Part shown: positions 4,926 to 5,040 of the stretch, one piece after another
Layout of the letters: every line of letters starts with the position of its first letter
Numbering within the stretch: position 1 is the stretch's first letter
Origin: CAYXUG01 sp964468655
GTDB lineage: Bacteria; Fidelibacterota; Marinisomatia; Marinisomatales; CAYXUG01
DNA length: 5,040 nucleotides
Assembly (NCBI GenBank): GCA_964468655.1
Contig: CAYXUG010000086.1
Coordinates: forward strand, 1-5,040
Direction of reading: 5' to 3'
Made by a program: the position numbers and the translations under genes
Notes under the pieces: generated by a model
What the model was told of the DNA's origin: nothing
What the model saw: only the letters and a program-made list of their open reading frames with translations
The model's database searches: none

Positions 4926-5040
4926 GGTGTAATCTCCCGATTTTTCAACTTTTTCCACTTTTTATCAATTCATGTTGATTTGGAGTTTAGTGTCTTACCA
5001 TAGACATGGTTTACAGTTTTGGGAGTTAAAGAAGCCATGG
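4926..5040. other. Right-end region without a firm gene
   Basis: This stretch lies upstream of the minus-strand small RNA promoter. It carries the inverted copy of the 16-bp repeat (5000-5015). On the plus strand an ATG at 5037 has GGGAG 11 nt upstream (5021-5025) and could start a gene beyond the window, but only its first codon is visible. On the minus strand a frame open from the window edge, with an internal ATG at 5038, stops at TGA 4972-4970. It could be the end of a gene outside the window, but 22 codons are too few to judge. Confidence 0.35.
5000..5015 (-). repeat. Inverted copy of the 16-bp sequence at 27-42
   Basis: The minus strand reads TGTAAACCATGTCTAT, identical to the plus strand at 27-42. 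In the direction of that motif it lies about 75 bp upstream of the -35 box of the small RNA promoter, so both copies precede a promoter in the same orientation. Confidence 0.5.

Noticed and set aside
27..5015. The pair of inverted 16-bp repeats as the ends of a mobile element.
   Set aside because: There is no transposase or recombinase between them, the enclosed genes are core housekeeping, and no target-site duplication is visible.
4970..5038. A 22-codon minus-strand frame at the right edge ending in TGA.
   Set aside because: It is too short to distinguish from chance and shows no domain; the window does not show what lies beyond. It also overlaps the inverted 16-bp repeat.

Overview
The window looks like chromosomal DNA from an AT-leaning, Gram-negative-type bacterium outside the well-studied groups. 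An FCB-superphylum or Marinimicrobia-like marine lineage is my best guess. This rests on protein flavour (a secreted beta-rich protein next to a LytR_C-domain protein and RsfS), on the scarcity of Shine-Dalgarno sequences, and on an ssrA gene without an encoded CCA end. It is an inference, not a proven assignment.

Layout. Positions 1-135 form a promoter region: a 16-bp sequence that recurs inverted at the far end of the window, a perfect 9-bp-arm palindrome, and a consensus-like sigma70 promoter. Positions 136-1562 carry three tightly packed plus-strand genes: a small secreted, possibly outer-membrane protein of unknown function, a membrane-anchored LytR_C-domain protein, and the ribosome silencing factor RsfS. 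A 63-bp gap with its own promoter-like -10 element leads to argS (1626-3269). The argS stop codon overlaps the start of a MarC-family membrane protein (3269-3923), which is broken by one extra A in an A-run near 3392-3395. Positions 3924-4367 hold no convincing gene but contain a composite hairpin element (4035-4089), part of which could terminate the plus-strand operon.

The right side is read from the minus strand. The tmRNA gene ssrA occupies 4368-4736 and encodes the tag ANNAQYAYA. Upstream of it, a good promoter (4897-4925), a base-paired rod-like region and a terminator-like hairpin with a T-run (4796-4825) together look like a separate, undescribed small RNA of about 95 nt. The last 115 bases contain no firm gene.

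Functionally the window is mostly translation and ribosome housekeeping: RsfS controls subunit joining, ArgRS charges tRNA-Arg, and tmRNA rescues stalled ribosomes. The two envelope proteins and the MarC-like protein are less well understood. The most interesting material is the putative small RNA next to ssrA, the unusual tmRNA tag end, and the shared short motifs around the promoters. I saw no CRISPR array, phage genes or transposase.
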